From NCBI GenBank assembly GCA_016584305.1, contig JACEEZ010021770.1, positions 626,465 through 690,464 on the forward strand: a stretch of DNA of 64,000 nt. Reading direction: 5' to 3'. A program made the translations under genes and the position numbers. Shown piece after piece: positions 9,277 through 20,088 of the stretch. Position 1 is the first letter of the stretch, and each line of letters opens with the position of its first letter. Below the pieces are notes generated by a model, which saw nothing but the letters and a program-made list of their open reading frames with translations, did no database searches and was not told the origin of the DNA. Source of the DNA: Chionoecetes opilio (taxonomy: Eukaryota; Arthropoda; Malacostraca; Decapoda; Majidae).

Positions 9277-10189
9277 CCCTTTACTTCCTAAAAGGACAAA
9301 ATTGTCCGCTTTCAAAGCAATGGTCCCCCTAGAGTTAATATAATTTGAGGAACTTCTTCGCTGACGAGGACTTTTTCGTCCTCCTTTGAAAGGTATCTGG
9401 AAAATCTTGGCAACTTGGCGTCTTTTTCAAGGCCAGTGTACTGCCAAACACTGTAAGGTGTAGACGCCATATGATGCTCTCAATCAAGCAATTTTTTGGA
9501 AAATCATAGATCCTGAACCAGGTAATTATCTGCTTAGATATTTATTTTGTATGATAAGAAGAGTGTTTTACAAGGTGTAACAGTAAGATATTCCTTCTTG
9601 ATCGTAAAGAAAAGTTTGTATGTTACCAAGTGTAAATGTGACAAAAAGTCCTAATAGGCACCTGGCTAGATAGATACAAAGGCCACCCTCTCAGTATACA
9701 TTTCAGTAATATGTAGCCACTTTTTTTTTCCTTCATTATCTTGTTTCCTTGAATTCCCCATATAGTATTTTAAGTTTTCTCTAGACTTTATAGAAAATCT
9801 CAATATTTTCTATAGGAAACTATAGCCTAATGTGAGTAATAAGGAAATGGTGATTTTTTTTTTAAAATTTTTTTTTTTAACAGAGTTAGAACTGAGTTAG
9901 TATATAATTGTTTTCAGGTGTGTCAGGAATCACAACTACCAATTTCTATAATCAGAAAAATGGGACAGGTTGTAGACCACGACATATGATGCAATCTCTG
10001 TGTACAAGTGACACAGAAGAACTTGAGCAATGTTTATGTTTGTATATGTCTATTAGTAGAATTCCTAATACCAGATTGCATTGGTCAAGCCTTTCTGTAG
10101 GGAATGAAAATGTGAACTCAATTATGAGCAGAGATAGGTGGGAAGAAATAAAGATGAAGTTCCACCTTGTGGATAATTCACATAGCTAG
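9277..10189 (+). mobile_element. 3'-truncated piggyBac-like element
   Basis: TTAA at 9273-9276 followed by CCCTTTACTTCC is what a piggyBac left end looks like. The transposase exon fragment at 9908-10189 lies downstream in the expected orientation. No right end was found, so it is incomplete. The coupling of this end with that exon is inference. Confidence 0.4.
9908..10189 (+). pseudogene. piggyBac-type transposase fragment (PGBD-like)
   Basis: 93 codons resemble the N-terminal part of the piggyBac DDE domain: TNFYNQKNGTG, then ELEQCLCLYMSISRIPNTRLHW, and MSRDRWEEIKMKFHLVDN, matching the conserved region before the first catalytic Asp. The first Met overlaps TTTTCAG-GTGTG, a good splice acceptor after a T-rich tract, so the fragment is probably an internal exon rather than a start. 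It ends at a stop directly after LVDNSHS, before any catalytic residue, so it cannot be active. PGBD transposases cut and paste at TTAA. Confidence 0.75.
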
Positions 10190-10640
10190 AGCCTTATAGC
10201 CTAGCCTCTCTCGCTTTACCATATACACCACACCTGTCACTACACACCTGTACGGCCTCGCAACACACTTGTCGCCTGTGTATCACCGTAAATAAATAAT
10301 TTGGAAGGTCAGGCTTCTTAGGTATTGAGGGTGTATGTTTTCTTTTTTAATGTTTTTTTTTAACAAATAAAGGGCTATATATGTTCCATATTGTAGGATG
10401 TGCCTGAACTAAGTCAATCAGTAAGCTTTCCATCTCGTCTGTCCAGTCAGCAGGCATGTAGATGTCTTCTTGAGAGTTTTAGAAGAAAATTATCTTGCAA
10501 TAAATAATATAGTCATCCACTAATTTCGGTCCTTTATAACAGAAAACGTTTTTGCTCACTGAAATGACGAGCAAAAATAGCTTCAAAGTAGTTCCCTCTT
10601 TGCTCAATCAAACAGGTTTTGGTTGAGCAAAATCCTCAAA
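10190..10640. other. no gene seen
   Basis: Unstructured DNA. Near 10545-10675 short inverted words around TGAGCAAAA and GCTCACTGA repeat, but no element boundary is evident. Confidence 0.4.
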
Positions 10641-10779
10641 ACTGCTCAGTGAAATCTGCTCACTGAGCAGAATAGTGCCCGTGTAATAGCCGCTTTAGCC
10701 TGCCCAAACCTAGTGGCGGAGGAGGTGGCGGCTCCAGCGGCCAGCCGCCACTCAAAACTTTTGAGTAAAAACCCGCCGT

Positions 10780-10856
10780 CATCTGCCTCACCTGTGCCTT
10801 CCTGAAGAAGACAGTCAGCTCCCACGCCTGTGATAGCACCATAGGATATCACCAGG
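10780..10856. repeat. dispersed repeat R (CCTGAAGAAGAC core)
   Basis: A motif with GCCTCACCTGTGCCTTCCTG, then ACGCCTGTGATAG, then a CATAGGA...CACCAGGG end recurs at about 14055-14125 and 40335-40415 (plus orientation) and at 40555-40640 (inverted). The recurrence marks an interspersed repeat, possibly a LINE or SINE 3' part; the family is unknown. Confidence 0.6.
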
Positions 10857-10870
10857 GATCATAGGATTCC

Positions 10871-11261
10871 TCAAGGCGTTCTCGCTCCCCTACTAAATAT
10901 TACCAAAGACATCTATCTCCCTTGGTCTAGTGCTGTTGATATCCACCTCACAGGTTTCATCATGCTGCTGCTGCTGCTGCCAAAGGCCGCGCTGCCAAAC
11001 GTGGATGAGTCCCTTGCTTGTATTTCATCTCTTTTCTCATATATATGAATGATATCCATCCAAATGCAATCATATGTCTACATTCACCTAGAGAAATGAT
11101 ATTTCATAGCATACCAAACAATAATAAGCGAGCCCTGGAGACTTCCTACCTCTGCTAATACCAACGTCTCGAGCAGCCGTTGGCCAGTCTGCACGTTATT
11201 TTCAGATTGATTATCGTACAACCTTAGGTAAAATCATATAGTCAGTAAATGTTTATAATTT
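10871..11261. other. no gene seen; short CTG run
   Basis: Contains five to six CTG repeats near 10962-10980 and otherwise nothing I can assign. Confidence 0.4.
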
Positions 11262-11352
11262 TAGTAAATAACTTGTAATTTACTTTAGTAAATAACTTGT
11301 AATTTACTTTAGTAAATAACTTGTAATTTACTTTAGTAAATAACTTGGTAAT
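11262..11352. repeat. 25-bp tandem repeat, about 3.5 copies
   Basis: Units of TAGTAAATAACTTGTAATTT plus ACTTT run head to tail. The array adjoins the inner side of a Tigger-like element end and may have grown from that element's sequence. Confidence 0.85.
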
Positions 11353-11482
11353 TTTACTCACCCGAATTTGAATGTCGTAACATTGGATTTTCGATCTCGT
11401 ATATTGAAAATAGACCCTAATTTACACATCTCGTATCATCGGATTCTCGTATATCGAATGCTCGTATAACGGGACCTCCCTG
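11350..11482 (-). mobile_element. end fragment of Tigger-like element (family T)
   Basis: The last 130 bp match, inverted, the left ends of the elements at 20089 and 29718: words CGTATAACGGGACCTCCCTG, then TA at 11483. Only one end is present. Confidence 0.7.
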
Positions 11483-11487
11483 TATTG

Positions 11488-12070
11488 TAATGAGGGAAAT
11501 AAGATTCACTTGGTCGACAGAAGGTAAACACCTAGACCAGCTTAAGCAATATGTAGCCACTTGGTAAATAGCAATTTTTCTTCACTCCTCAGTCCAAATA
11601 ATTCGTATTATTTAATGTGCTTTATTGAGTATGAGAAATTAGGGTGCATTGGTCTCGTCTCGTCAATTTGTTCGTCATCGCTCTTGTGACGTCACGACGC
11701 TATGAGGGCGAGGCGAGGGAGCAGCAGCTAAGATACTCTCTCTCTCTCGCCAAGCCTGTCCGTGGATGGTCGTGTGAGGGAGACGTTCCCCTGCAACTCT
11801 CATGTGAGGTAGTAGGTGTTTGGCGTCCGTCTTGTAAGGACTTCTTGTGAATTAATTAGTTCAAGATAGGATTGTAATAAATGTTGTCTATACAGGGTTT
11901 TTGTGGTGAGAGGAGAACAAGACGATGGCCTTATCATGAAATGTGAGTGTCCATTGAAGCCACGTGGGCCACCGACATCGAGTTTTGCGGCAGTGTTGTG
12001 GTCCCAGGACGATCGCCTTGACTGTCAGAGTGGAGACTCTGCAGCTGGGAGGTCCGAGAACATGTTCGAA
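11488..12070. other. no gene seen
   Basis: Mixed-composition DNA with a short CT run near 11740. Frames are short and unrecognised. Confidence 0.4.
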
Positions 12071-12334
12071 CTAGGGGGGGGCACTCAGTAGAGCGCATAC
12101 CTCCGCCTGAATATTTCATCAATTGGTTGCCATGGCAACAGTTGTGATTCGATTTCATCCAAAATTAAATCAGTTCTTCCTTATACCAAATAGACTTGGT
12201 ATACCAAGTTTGGTCCAAATCTATTCGTAACTTTTTGAGAAATCCTGTACACTAACAAACAAACAAACAAACAGACAGACACAGACAGATCGGGGTGACA
12301 ACATAACCTCCCTCCAACTTCGTTGGCGGAGGTA
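12071..12334 (-). repeat. dispersed CCGCCAACG element with CAGA tract
   Basis: A ~265-bp unit whose minus strand starts ACCTCCGCCAACGAAGTTGG, carries a (GTCT)n tract, a TTTCTCAAAAAGTTACGAAT block and ends GCGCTCTACTGAGTGCC. It recurs in plus orientation at 43835-44212. It has no coding frame. Its GTCT tract differs in length between the two copies, as expected for a microsatellite-bearing interspersed repeat. Confidence 0.75.
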
Positions 12335-12398
12335 AATATGAACAATTCTAGGGGCATTTTGAAGCCATAGTCATAGCTATATTTAGGTAATTCATTTG

Positions 12399-12481
12399 AT
12401 TTGGCGAGGAAAATCTGGCGCCCCCTTCAACTGGCGCCCAGGGCACGTGCCCTGCCTGCCACACCCTGGATACGCCACTGC
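12399..12481 (-). mobile_element. hAT-type end fragment
   Basis: On the minus strand the segment starts CAGTGGCGTATCCAGGG, close to the ends of the hAT MITEs at 40835 and 44987. Only one end is seen. Confidence 0.45.
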
Positions 12482-12757
12482 CCTCAATACAAGGAGGGAC
12501 TGCACACTTTGATCCAAGACCTGTTGTGGCAAAGTTTCTACAGAAAAAGCAGCGCAGGTACAGTCCCAGACAAACAAAGAATCGTTCAAAGATAGACACT
12601 TTATAAAGAAGTTCTTTGCCAAGGAGAGTTCAGCTTAATTTGTATCCTTACATTTTGTTTCATGATCATCCTGATTTTATTTAATCATAATTTCTATTCT
12701 AATTGTATCCGACTGTTAATTTGTGGCAATTCATGTTTTTCTTGCTATCGTATTTAT

Positions 12758-13433
12758 CAGAGGTGAGCGCGATACTTTTTTTTGGTAGTGCGATAACGAT
12801 ACTGTGATACTTTTTCCCCGCTAGTTCGATACGCGATACTCCGCTACTTTTTCGGATTTTCTTAAAACGATACGCGATACTGCGATACTCCGCTACCGAT
12901 ACTTTTTTCTTAAAGCGATAGTATCGCAGCGATACTGCGATACCAAAAAGTTAGCTTTGCGATACTTTGCTACCTAAGAAAACACTGTATTAGCCAATTT
13001 TTTTTTATTTTACTTAAACTAGTTTAGGCACATTAAAACATTGTAATATATTTATTTTTAAATTGACAAATTTTATTTAAAATATAAAAAACACACACGC
13101 ACACACAGCACAGTTCACTAGTCACTACTGCATCTCCTCAAGCTCCTCCTCCTCCTCCTCATCACCCTGGCCCTCCTCCTTCTTGTCCAGCAGCACCCTC
13201 CCCAGGTTCCCCTTGAGGAAGACCAGCTGCTCAAAGTTGTAGGCGGTGAGGGCTGACATTGCCGCTGGAAAACTTTTGTTTAAGGTCGTCTTTTAAAGTA
13301 TCGCGGGAAATTTAAGCGATACTTGAGTTGTGATAGGTACTTATACTCTGCTACTTTGAATGCTTTGCGATACTATTTTGGCGGTGCGATAGTATCGCAG
13401 TATCGCACTAAGTATCGCTCTCGCCCACCTCTG
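12758..13433 (-). mobile_element. hAT deletion derivative with perfect 8-bp TSD
   Basis: The element runs from CAGAGGTGAGCGCGATACT to AGAGCGATACT...CCACCTCTG inverted, with GTATTTAT duplicated exactly at 12750-12757 and 13434-13441. The 8-bp duplication and CAGAGGTG ends identify hAT. Both subterminal regions are packed with GCGATACT/AGTATCGC words in both orientations, probably transposase-binding repeats. The interior keeps the very end of the transposase gene, so this is a deletion derivative. Confidence 0.92.
13125..13259 (-). pseudogene. hAT transposase C-terminal tail
   Basis: 44 codons on the minus strand read SALTAYNFEQLVFLKGNL, a basic stretch, then an acidic GDEEEEEELEEM tail and a TAG stop, directly followed by TGA. 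The FEQLVFLKGNL wording matches the last residues of hAT dimerisation domains. No other transposase sequence remains. The piece lies between the two subterminal repeat regions, as expected if an autonomous copy lost its centre. Confidence 0.7.
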
Positions 13434-13441
13434 GTATTTAT

Positions 13442-14128
13442 CTCTGCTGCTGATAACATAATCCATTACAATATAATTATTCTTATTCTCAATGTTATAT
13501 AGTATATATATATACACTCGCCCTCGGCTACCGTGCCTTATTGGTGCCGCTATCAGCGTGCTATAGCCGAAATCGCAGTAGCCGAACAATAGAACTAATT
13601 AATGGTAATAATTCTAATTGGTGCCAAGACCACATGACCACATATTTTACCACTTTTTTCGGTATTTTCATACTTTCAACCAGTATGAGGCTAGTAGTGC
13701 TCTTTTGCTATGCATTTTGATGTGGTAAGACTGATGGTTACATAAAAAATCATCAGAAATGCCTCATTAGGTTAGATTAAAAAAATTCCAGGAATAGGTA
13801 GGCTTACCCTTAGACTTTATCAGTTATATATCTATGTTTTTTCGCTCTTATGTCATCCCATAGAGTGTTTACCGGATATATTTTATGCTATCCACATAAT
13901 CTGCTCCCCGCATAAAACTAGTTTCAACTCTACCCACCCAAAACCCCGCATTCCCGACAGGTCCCCAGGTTTGTTATCGAGGAGGTGGAATGACTCCCGC
14001 GCCACCTATCGGCGGCGGGCGTCCACCCCTCACGATGACACATTGTCAATAATTTGTCATCTGCCTTACCTTACCTGTCTTCCTGAAGAAGACTGATCAA
14101 CTACCACGCCTGTGATAGTATCATAGTA
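13442..14128. other. no gene; includes dispersed repeat R copy
   Basis: Nothing coding. A TA-rich patch lies at 13498-13512. From about 14055 to 14125 a second copy of dispersed repeat R (CTGAAGAAGAC ... CCTGTGATAG) precedes the TA-flanked element at 14129. Confidence 0.5.
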
Positions 14129-14480
14129 CACACAACCCTCGTTTTCCCGGATATCGGATTTGCCGGTCAAAATCCGAGGTCCGGGGATATGTCAGAGTCC
14201 CGGACAAATACCTGGTCCAGTCCGTAAATCGACAAAGTTGTCCGGCGGTCCAAGCGTCTCCCGTCACCCCTGGTCAGTGTCCGCGCCTCTCGCCAGGTGG
14301 CAGCATGCTCAGCAGTCGTATTGTTTACATTTGGGCACAAGACACTCACGGTTCACCTGCACCGCCTCCGTCAGTCCCCTGACCCCCACTGCCCCTGGTG
14401 CAAGAATGTCTCTGAGACTATTGAACACTTTCTGCTGCCTCCCGCCAGGTGGCAGCATGCTCAGCAGTCGTTGTGATATA
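14129..14480 (+). mobile_element. TA-flanked element carrying a LINE knuckle (copy 1, truncated)
   Basis: Starts CACACAACCCTCGTTTTCCC after TA (14127-14128) and shares ~340 bp with the complete inverted copy at 27018-27696. Inside, one frame reads HCPWC, then ETIEHFLL, the C-terminal zinc-knuckle signature of LINE proteins. The right end is missing. TA target and ends suggest Tc1/mariner (pogo-like). Confidence 0.6.
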
Positions 14481-14655
14481 AATGAGAAATAATCACAAAC
14501 ACAACCAGACCGTGTAGCTATGTTGGGAGGTAAACAGTGACTGGCACTACATGCTGAATTTGGTCTGCTCCTACACGTGAAATAAATAAGAAATAATCTC
14601 AAACACAACCAGACCATGTAGCTATGTTGGGAGGTAAACAGTGACTAGCGCTACA
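14481..14655. repeat. tandem duplication of a ~105-bp unit
   Basis: The block with AAACACAACCAGACCGTGTA and GGGAGGTAAACAGTGACT occurs twice (about 14480-14553 and 14585-14655). Confidence 0.75.
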
Positions 14656-15015
14656 TCAGGGATTTGGCACACTCACCCACGACTGTTCGGTACTGGTATT
14701 AGGAGAGGTAGTAAGTATCCAGGCTCGCTCATTACTGCTTGGTATGCTGTAAAATTTCATTATTCTAGTTGAATGTAGACATTTAATCACTTTTGAATTG
14801 CTATTATTCATACATATGAGTAAAGATATGAAAATACTTTCAAGGCGCTCATCCACGCCTGGCAGCGCGGCCGCGGCAGCAGCAGCAGCATCATGAGACA
14901 TTATAATCACCCCAAAATAGATAAAAAGGAAGAAAAAGTCCCCCGTAAAGTGATGGGTTATCCCTAAAATGTTGATGCTTTCTCTCACCGTCTGGCTAGT
15001 CAAGCTCAAGCTCTA
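14656..15015. other. no gene; short GCA run
   Basis: Contains about five GCA repeats near 14875-14891. No recognised frame. Confidence 0.4.
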
Positions 15016-15991
15016 GTGAAAGGTAAACAAACTAGGTCTAGGGATGTTGAGGGTGTGGGTGAGGCTAGGGGAGCTGCAGCGGTGGAAGATGTCGAAGTAG
15101 GGCGGCCTAGGGGGGCTGTTGAGGGTGTGGGTGAGACTGGGGGACCTGCCCCCTCCTCACCCTCGCCAGTTGAGGCCACTTTAGTCGTGGGTGAGGCTGG
15201 TCGATCCGCCCCCCCATCGTTTTTTGCCTGTAGCGGCAGCTAAAGCTGCTGAGGGCGTGGTTGAGGCTAGGGACCTGATCCCTCCCCGCCTCCCGGTGGG
15301 CTGGGCCGCTACAGGCCCAGTGGGGGAGATGGGGTAGTGGAGATTACCAACCCCAGGGGGGGTCAGGACTGATAGAACAACGGGGGGCAACCGCAGGGCA
15401 AAGAAGTGGCCCATACTGTGTATAGGAGATAGTATGGTGAAGAATGTTAGGCGACACGTGGCGATGAGAGACCAGAATAGTGTGCTGGTTAGCCTGAGTG
15501 GCAAGGGTATGGAGGATGTTTGTGAAGGAGGTGAGGGAGCAGGTGAATGGTGTACGGGAAGGAATGGTGATAATTTGCAGGGAGGGGGGAACAGCCTTAG
15601 AGATTAGGCCCCGAGCAGACGATGGGCAAGGTGATGGAGTGCCTTAAGGATATAAAGAAGGAAAAGGAAGAAAGTACAGTGGCTGTGGTGGGAATCATGA
15701 GGCGACCTCGGGAAAAATGCAGGGTTACGAGGAAATGAGACGCGACACAAACAAGCGACTCCAAGAGGAGGTTGAAAAAATGAAAGCGGAGTGCAGAAAG
15801 GATCCCGGGGGGACTATGGAGTAAGCTTTATAGACCTGGACGGTGCACTCCCACAGGGGGTCTTTGAGGGAGACAAAGTGCACCTAAACTGGGAAGGAGA
15901 GAGGCGGATGTGCGGGAGAATGCTTGAGTGGGTACGCGCGACTGAGAGCCCTCTGCAAGTTGAGGAAAAGAGGGTGACAAATGCGGAATGA
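15016..15991 (+). pseudogene. LINE ORF1 remnant with SGNH-esterase motifs
   Basis: The N-terminal part (15016-15243) is a Gly/Pro/Val-rich low-complexity region with VEGVGE repeats. From about 15408 the frame reads CIGDSMVKNVRRHV, the GDS nucleophile block of SGNH hydrolases. At 15815-15930 another frame gives FIDLDG and DKVHLNWEG, matching the D-x-x-H block that completes the catalytic triad. Esterase-type ORF1 proteins are known from CR1-like LINEs and may help RNP or membrane handling. Several frameshifts lie between the two blocks, so it is dead. Confidence 0.6.
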
Positions 15992-16029
15992 GTGACTGTT
16001 GACAACAAAGGGAATGTGAGGATGGCTGT

Positions 16030-16720
16030 GTGAATGTTAAGAGGGAAATGTTAAAAAATGGAAGACCTCGCAGAGAAATGAATAAATGGAACTTTGACGT
16101 AGTTGGAGTGACAGAAACACAAATGAGAGAGAGAATTGAACTTAGATCTAAGACTTACAGTATGATCGGCAAAGGGCAAGTTAAGCAGCAGAAAAAGGGG
16201 TGGGGGAGTGGGAGTACTTGTGAGGCAGGAAGCAGGTATAGATGTAAGGAGCTAGATGTAGGAGGGTGTGAAAGGGGTTTGAGGATATCATGGCTACGTC
16301 GGGAAATATAAGGTGCGAAAGGGAAGAGAAAGGATCTTGGTGATAGTGTGTTACATGACAGTGGAAGGAACAGGAGCGAGAGCCGAGAATGAAAGGAAGT
16401 ATAGAATTGTGCAAAGGTTTGTAGAACGAATAGAAGTGAAAATGTGATTGTGATGGGAGACATGAATGGTCCACATTGGTGTGTTAGGAGGGGAAAGTAA
16501 ATGGAAATGGCCAATTGCGCTTGATTTTGCAGAGGAGATTGAATTAGAAATTTTGAATGTGACCCTGGCTGAAGGAAGAGTGACCTGGAGGGGAAAGGGA
16601 GGAATGAATCTGCCCATTGACTTTATGTTAGTGAACCGGAAGGCTAGAGAAGGGGTGAGAAGTATGTGGGTGGATGAGAAAGGACAATCGCGTAGCGAGT
16701 GACCATAACGTCATGGTAAA
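16030..16720 (+). pseudogene. LINE APE-type endonuclease remnant
   Basis: KWNFDVVGVTETQMRE near 16090-16130 matches the catalytic Glu block of exonuclease-endonuclease-phosphatase domains. Around 16441-16480 the DNA encodes VIVMGDMNG, the GDFN-type block, and 16600-16640 encodes NLPIDFMLVNRK, equivalent to the DYVLV block. The blocks lie in different frames. This enzyme would nick target DNA for target-primed reverse transcription. Confidence 0.75.
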
Positions 16721-17310
16721 TGGAGTATGAGTGTTTGAAGGAAAAAAAGAGTGAACGTGAAAGAGGAGAGGAATGGACGTTGGAAACTTAGAGATGCAGA
16801 CTGGGATTATTTCAGAGAAGTGGTGAGTAATGAGGACTGGAAGCGGGGAGAGAATGGTTTGAGGGCTGAGAGGGTGTGGATGAGATGAATGAGAGATTGT
16901 TAAGGAAGCTTAACAAAGGGGCAGAAGAGAGCATAGGCAGACCAAAGTAAGAGAGCAAATGGCAGGACAAGAAAGATTTGGTGGAACAATGAGATCGACA
17001 AGGCCAGGAAAGAAAGGAAACAGTAAAATAGGAAGTGTAGGAGTCTGAGAAAGAATAGGTCAAACAGTGAAGCTGAAAAAAAGGGGTATGAAAGGGGCAG
17101 GGGAAGAGTATAAGAGTAAGCAAAAGGAGGTGAAATGCTTGGTGAGGAAGGCAAGAGTGAATGAAAGAGAGAAAGTGATCAGAGAACTTAGGGAAAAAGG
17201 TGAGGAAGAGGTAGGGAATGGTATAAGTTCTTGAGAGGAGAAGAGAGTAAGCATACAGGAAATGTAGAAGAACTAGTGGTGAATGGCAGGTCACTAAGGG
17301 AGAAAAAGAA

Positions 17311-18310
17311 ATGGCCAGAGCTGTAGAAGACTTCTGGAAAGATATTGGAGGTGTGAATGAGCCTGATAGTGACTTAGGGAACGTCACCTTAAGGAGGAAA
17401 ATAGAGGAAATGATGGATGAAAAAATTAGAATGGATGAGATTGAAGGGTATGTAAGAAAACTGAAAAATGGAAAGGCCCCCGGAATGGACGGTATCCCGA
17501 ATGAATTGTATAGAGAGGGAGGTGAGGAGTAATTGAGGGAATGCATGAGTTGTTTGGACATATATGGAGAGAGGAAGGGTGCCTGGTGCCTGGAATGACA
17601 GTAGAGTGCCCTCATACATAAGGGAGGACACAAGAGTAGGAAGGAGATTAAAAATTACAGGCCAATAGCGGTATGTGACACGGGGGATGTAAGATTTTCT
17701 GTGGTGTACTGAATGAAAGACTAGGTTGAAGTTGTGGAAAGAAATAAGGTGATGGGTGAAGAGCAGAATGGATTCAGAAAGACAGGGGAGGTGAGGACAA
17801 TATGTTTGTAGTGAATGAAGTGATTGAAGAACAAAGGAAGGAGGGGAAGAAAGAAAAATCTAGCCTTTCTAGATATTGAGAAAGCGTATGACAGAGTGGA
17901 TAGGAGAATGCTATGTAAGGTTTTTGGAGACGATTGGCATGATTTAGAAGGTTGTTAAATAATAAGCAGTATGTATGAGAACACACAGGCCAAGTTCATA
18001 TGGGGGACCTCGAGACTGGATGGGTGAATAGTAGAGAGGAGTAAGACAGGGCTGTGTCCCTTTCTCCTCTACTTTTTGGTTATATGTTGAGGAAATGGCA
18101 GTGAGAGTGAAGCGTAAGGTCTGGGTGTGAAAATTGGAGATGAAGTGTTGAGTGTACTGATGTATGCAGATGATGTGGTGATCCTTAGTGAAAACCACAA
18201 TGAGCTACAAGAGATGCTGAATGCTGTGACTGAGTATGGAAGGGACTTCAACGTTTGGCTCAGTAAGGAGAAGAGTCAAGTGTTGGTGGTGAATGGGGAT
18301 GACTCTTGAT
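17311..18310 (+). pseudogene. LINE reverse transcriptase remnant
   Basis: VRKLKNGKAPGMDGIPNELY (17446-17505) is the conserved RT entry block. Further blocks appear in shifted frames: an EQNGFR-like block near 17763, DIEKAYDRVD near 17872, RQGCVP-like sequence near 18045, and LMYADDVVILSEN (18158-18196), which holds the catalytic Asp pair. At least four frameshifts separate them. A long open minus-strand frame over this region is an antisense artefact of the purine-rich coding strand. Confidence 0.85.
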
Positions 18311-18386
18311 GATGACAGGATTTGGATGGTGGGTGGGAATGAAATAAAGAGAACGAAAGAGTACAGTATCTTGGTATTTTGGTTGG

Positions 18387-19323
18387 ATGATAAAGGCTGT
18401 GAGAAAACCCAAACATGAGAGGATAGCTAGAGCCAACCAGTGGGTTGGAAGGCTAGGCAGTGTGGCAAGATGTCGGGCCAACAAGTATGAAGTGGTGAGA
18501 GGACTATGGAAGGGTGTGGCAGTCCCTAGCATTATGTATGGCCTGGAACAATGGTGTGGTCTAGGAAGAGAGTTGGGACAGATTGGAAGTAACACAGAAC
18601 AAAGCAGGCAGAATAGCATTAGAGGCCAATAGGGATGTGGCAGTGGAAGCGATTAGAGGAGACATGGGGTGGAGCACGTTCAGAGAGAGGATAGCAAAGG
18701 CAGGACTGAGGTACAGAGCTAGACTGCAACAATGGATGACAGCAAATGGGCAAGCAAGGTTTGGGACTGGAATATGTATGGGAAGTGGATGAAAGACTCA
18801 GTAAAAGTGGAAAGATGGACAGGTGAACTGGGAATGTTTGTGACAGGAGTGATGAGACATGGGAGTATGGCTGTATGCAAAAAGGAAATAAAATAGAGAG
18901 TGGAAGAGAAAGGGAAAGAAGAATGGCTGAGGGGAATTTAGTGAGAATCAACACTGGGAATGGTAGAGGAGAAAGGACCAGCCCCGGTATGAAAAGGGTT
19001 TTATGATGGTGGCTATGGAGGGGACCTACTCTTCAGAGCCAGGACAAAGTCGCTGGAGGTAAATAGTCGTATGTACAGATGGAAGATATGGCAGCAAGGT
19101 GTGTGAGATGTGTGTGACAGGAGTGGATGAAACCGTGGAGCACTTGATGCTGGAATGTGAACGGTATGAGTATGCTAGAACACAGATGTTGGAGGTAGTG
19201 GTAAGGAAGAGGTCGGAGTTGGTAAGAATGGCGAGAGATGAGAGACAAGGGGAGTGGAGATGGAGTACCCGCTGGGGTTGTGTTGCTGAGTGGAGGAGTG
19301 ACAGTCGTGGATTGAGAGTGTAA
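18387..19323 (+). pseudogene. LINE RT thumb and C-terminal zinc knuckle
   Basis: Thumb-region words (ANQWVGRLGSVAR, AVPSIMYGLEQWC, GDMGWSTFRERIAKAGLRY) are followed at 19099-19165 by CEMC, ETVEHLMLEC and ERYEYAR, the C-x2-C...H-x4-C knuckle at the end of many LINE ORF2 proteins. Frameshifts separate the pieces. Confidence 0.8.
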
Positions 19324-19571
19324 AGAATTCTTGGAGACTCTTGGAGAGCACGTAGAGAGAGCATGAGAGGCAGGGGGCCCCTCAGTGATGGGGGACCCCG
19401 TATGAATGTGATGCAAAAAAAGAGGGGAGAGGAAGGAGGGAAAGAAAACCCTAGTTTTGCTTCCCCCTTTTGCTTCTCTCCCAACAGATTACGTGTGTGG
19501 GAGAACGCCGGACCAAAGGCTTCACACTGACACATCTGCTGGGTGACTCCAAATCAAGATCAAGATCAAAG

Positions 19572-20088
19572 CAACTAAAGAGCCAGGCGCAGGCCGTGAC
19601 TGTCGAAGGTATTGCTTATTATCATGACTAATGCTCATTATTATATAATATATATTATATGGTTGTGAAGTGCAGTTCTATACACGTGTCACTATTTAGG
19701 TCAGTGTAGCACTGTGTGTCACCTTAGATAAGGGTGATTTAGGGTTTTTGGGGTGAGAGGGAGACGTAGCAGTGGCCACGCCATAACCCCTAATAATCAC
19801 TATTTTAAACAATACACCCTTCTCACCACTAAATCACTTTAGCAACACAGGCTCCTTCCTTATAAAATCTTAATATATGTGATACATCAAAACTCCTTAA
19901 ACCCAAGCATTCCAAAGTAAAATGGAAAATAATACAATTATGTTAAGTTGACAATTCGAGCGGGGTAAGCTTTTTGATATGGAAAAAAAAAAAAAAAAAA
20001 AAAAAAAAGTCACTCAAATGGAGCCCCGTTACATCTAAGTCCGTTATGTCGAGTTTGACTGTAATACATAATATATTATTATATATTA
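19572..20088. other. no gene; poly(A) run and a pogo-like end
   Basis: A run of about 27 A lies at 19982-20008. Just after it, 20022-20063 reads CCCCGTTACATCTAAGTCCG and then GAGTTTGACTGTA, which on the minus strand is a Tigger/pogo-style terminus next to TA. Its partner end was not found. The rest is unassigned. Confidence 0.5.

Larger units (their letters stand above)
15016..19571 (+). mobile_element. degenerate LINE (ORF1, EN, RT, C-terminal knuckle)
   Basis: In order on the plus strand are an SGNH-like ORF1 remnant, an APE-type endonuclease, a reverse transcriptase with a YADD box and a cysteine-histidine knuckle, spread over all three frames by many indels. The purine-rich coding strand is uniform throughout. 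The 3' end is probably the ATCAAGATCAAGATCAAAG microsatellite tail at 19551-19571. Order and motifs fit a Jockey/CR1/RTE-like non-LTR element; the exact clade is uncertain. Confidence 0.85.

Noticed and set aside
10646..10852. 68-codon minus-strand protein
   Set aside because: It overlaps dispersed repeat R, which recurs at 14 kb and 40 kb without a conserved frame.
16812..17633. 273-codon minus-strand open frame
   Set aside because: It lies antisense to the LINE endonuclease/RT remnant and is Ser/Phe/Leu/Pro-rich because the coding strand is purine-rich. The plus strand has recognisable RT blocks.
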